Assembly (NCBI GenBank): GCA_028279375.1
Contig: JANQNW010000022.1
Location: 54,319 to 118,318 of the forward strand
Source of the DNA: Phycisphaerales bacterium
GTDB taxonomy: Bacteria > Planctomycetota > Phycisphaerae > Phycisphaerales > UBA1924
Direction: 5' to 3'
DNA length: 64,000 bases
The position numbers were made by a program, and so were the translations under genes. This document shows positions 62,971 through 64,000 of the stretch, one piece after another. The notes below the pieces were generated by a model. It ran no database searches. It was not told the origin of the DNA and saw only the letters and a list, made by a program, of their open reading frames with translations. Numbering within the stretch: the first letter of the stretch is position 1; the number at the start of each line of letters is the position of its first letter.

Positions 62971-63876
62971 CTATTCAGGGGCGTATGCGAGCGCTGTGAG
63001 AAGCCAATAGGCGACCGGGCCGGCAAGAAGTGGTGAGTCGATGACATCGAGGAAGCCTCCGAATCCCGGAAGCGAGCGAGCGGAGTCCTTGATGCCTGCG
63101 TCCCGCTTGAGGACACTCGCGATGAGATCGCCCGCCTGACCGAAGAGCCCGAATAGCAATCCGGCGACGAGGCCGTGGATCCATGTGAACTCGAGTCCCA
63201 TGGCGGGTCCTGCGAAGGAGGCGAGCGCGCCGACGCCGGCGGAGGTCGCGAGCCCGCCGGCGAGGCCTTCCCATGTCTTCTTGGGGCTGAGCCAGGGGAC
63301 CATCTTGTGTTTCCCGAAGAAGGTCCCGACGAAGTAGGCGCCGATGTCGCACGACTTCGTGATTAGCACGATGGCGAGCAGGACCCAGGCGGTGTGCTGC
63401 CTCCTGATGAGCAGCAGGAAACCGAAGAGCATGCCGAGGTAGACGTACGCGAAGAGTGTCCCGCCCGCAGATGCGACGACGCCCTCGATGCTCTGACGCC
63501 GAATGCTGAAGACCATCGACAGGAGCAGAATGAGCACGGTCGCGCTCCCGACGACGGCGACGGCGCTCCCGGAGTCATAGGAGAATGGAATCGCGACGCA
63601 CGTGATCAGTCCGGTGAAGGCGGCGAGGCGCGTGAGCCACCCAAAGACCTGGATGTTGTTCGCTCGCAGGATCGTGGCGAGCTCGCCAGCGGCCATGATC
63701 GAGGCGAAGGCGATCACAAGAAAGACGATCGTGCCGCGCGGGATCGATTCGCCGTTGGGTGAGAATCGCGCGTACTCCTCAGGGAGGGTGGTTCCCTGGA
63801 GGGATTGATCGAGCCACGTCAGCAGGACGAGCAGCGCGATCATGACCGGACCAAGCGTGAGTCGGAGGCGAAGCAC
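62971..63876 (-). CDS. cdsA: Phosphatidate cytidylyltransferase
   Basis: It makes CDP-diacylglycerol from CTP and phosphatidate in the membrane. 301 residues with eight or so helices and the signature SVLKRDAGIKDSARSLPGFGGFLDVIDSPLLAGPVAYWLL near the C-terminus. The start is GTG 63876, the first possible after an in-frame stop; TAGTCT lies 6 nt before it and no Shine-Dalgarno is visible, so it may be leaderless. An internal ATG (63843) is an alternative. uppS lies upstream, the usual order. Confidence 0.92.
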   Translation of the reverse strand: MLRLRLTLGPVMIALLVLLTWLDQSLQGTTLPEEYARFSPNGESIPRGTIVFLVIAFASIMAAGELATILRANNIQVFGWLTRLAAFTGLITCVAIPFSYDSGSAVAVVGSATVLILLLSMVFSIRRQSIEGVVASAGGTLFAYVYLGMLFGFLLLIRRQHTAWVLLAIVLITKSCDIGAYFVGTFFGKHKMVPWLSPKKTWEGLAGGLATSAGVGALASFAGPAMGLEFTWIHGLVAGLLFGLFGQAGDLIASVLKRDAGIKDSARSLPGFGGFLDVIDSPLLAGPVAYWLLTALAYAPE

Positions 63877-63911
63877 GTGGACAGACTAGCGGGAAGCGCG
63901 GCGGGAGATCC

Positions 63912-64000
63912 TCAGGCGTCGTCGCCCGCGGCCTTGATGGCGCCGAATCGTCGCGAGCGCGACGCGAACTCGCGGATAGCGTCGTGCAGTTGCGGCACGT
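63912..64000 (-). CDS. uppS: C-terminal end of isoprenyl transferase (undecaprenyl diphosphate synthase)
   Basis: Only the last 29 codons are in the window: VPQLHDAIREFASRSRRFGAIKAAGDDA and TGA at 63912. The EFAxRxRRFG ending and the position 35 bp before cdsA fit UppS, which makes the C55 lipid carrier for peptidoglycan. The call rests on this short tail and gene order. Confidence 0.6.
   Translation of the reverse strand, partial: VPQLHDAIREFASRSRRFGAIKAAGDDA

Noticed and set aside
1..64000. Mobile element, prophage, CRISPR array or RNA gene
   Set aside because: No transposase, integrase, phage structural gene, regularly spaced repeats, or tRNA/rRNA signatures were seen.

Overview
The window is high-GC bacterial DNA that looks chromosomal and most likely comes from a planctomycete of the Phycisphaerae type. 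The evidence is four secreted proteins with C-terminal dockerin-like calcium motifs (DLDGDGVVGSxDLA...GxWG), two PEP-CTERM-like anchors ending RRRR, an H-X9-DG prepilin, a DUF1570 protease-like protein, and split glycine decarboxylase subunits. I see no phage, insertion sequence, CRISPR array, rRNA or tRNA. No taxon is proven, because no marker was compared with a database.

Layout. 1-4.5 kb (minus): a hybrid sensor kinase running off the left edge and a receiver-containing partner built into a fumarylacetoacetase-like fold. 4.6-8.7 kb (minus): two large secreted proteins. 8.9-14.3 kb (minus): a four-gene operon for succinyl-dependent ornithine/arginine breakdown (M20 hydrolase, aminotransferase, astA, astD). 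14.5-19.3 kb: small envelope proteins, a NhaD-type antiporter and an FG-GAP protein. 19.4-22.2 kb (minus): a four-gene operon (Cys-rich membrane protein, H-X9-DG prepilin, two paralogous secreted proteins) behind a strong promoter overlapped by a 28-bp AT-rich palindrome. 22.3-26.5 kb (minus): three tandem paralogous DUF900-type lipoprotein hydrolases. 26.5-33 kb (minus): NAD(P)-binding protein, ECF sigma factor with a membrane partner, GNAT, dapF, M48 protease, lipoprotein. 33-43.5 kb: NifU-like protein, csrA, gcvPB/gcvPA with a DUF1028 lipoprotein between them, M28 peptidase, sugar isomerase-like protein, queG and a lone nuoB. 43.7-57 kb: DUF1570 protein, trigger factor, amidohydrolase, PEP-CTERM protein, SHOCT-like protein, clpX, a MarR/adaptor/RND efflux operon and a phosphoesterase. 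57.5-64 kb: infC and thrS (minus), nrdR, a lipoprotein, a coiled-coil zinc-ribbon protein, cdsA and the end of uppS.

The strongest new observations are regulatory. thrS is preceded by a promoter, a 15-residue leader peptide with six threonines and a perfect 11-bp hairpin with a U-run, which is the layout of ribosome-mediated attenuation. infC appears to start at AUC, with a good Shine-Dalgarno, restoring the normal IF3 N-terminus. Several genes without a Shine-Dalgarno have a TANNNT hexamer 5-7 nt before the start codon, which suggests leaderless mRNAs. Among proteins, the receiver embedded in a degenerate fumarylacetoacetase-like fold and the succinyl operon lacking astB and astE deserve most attention.
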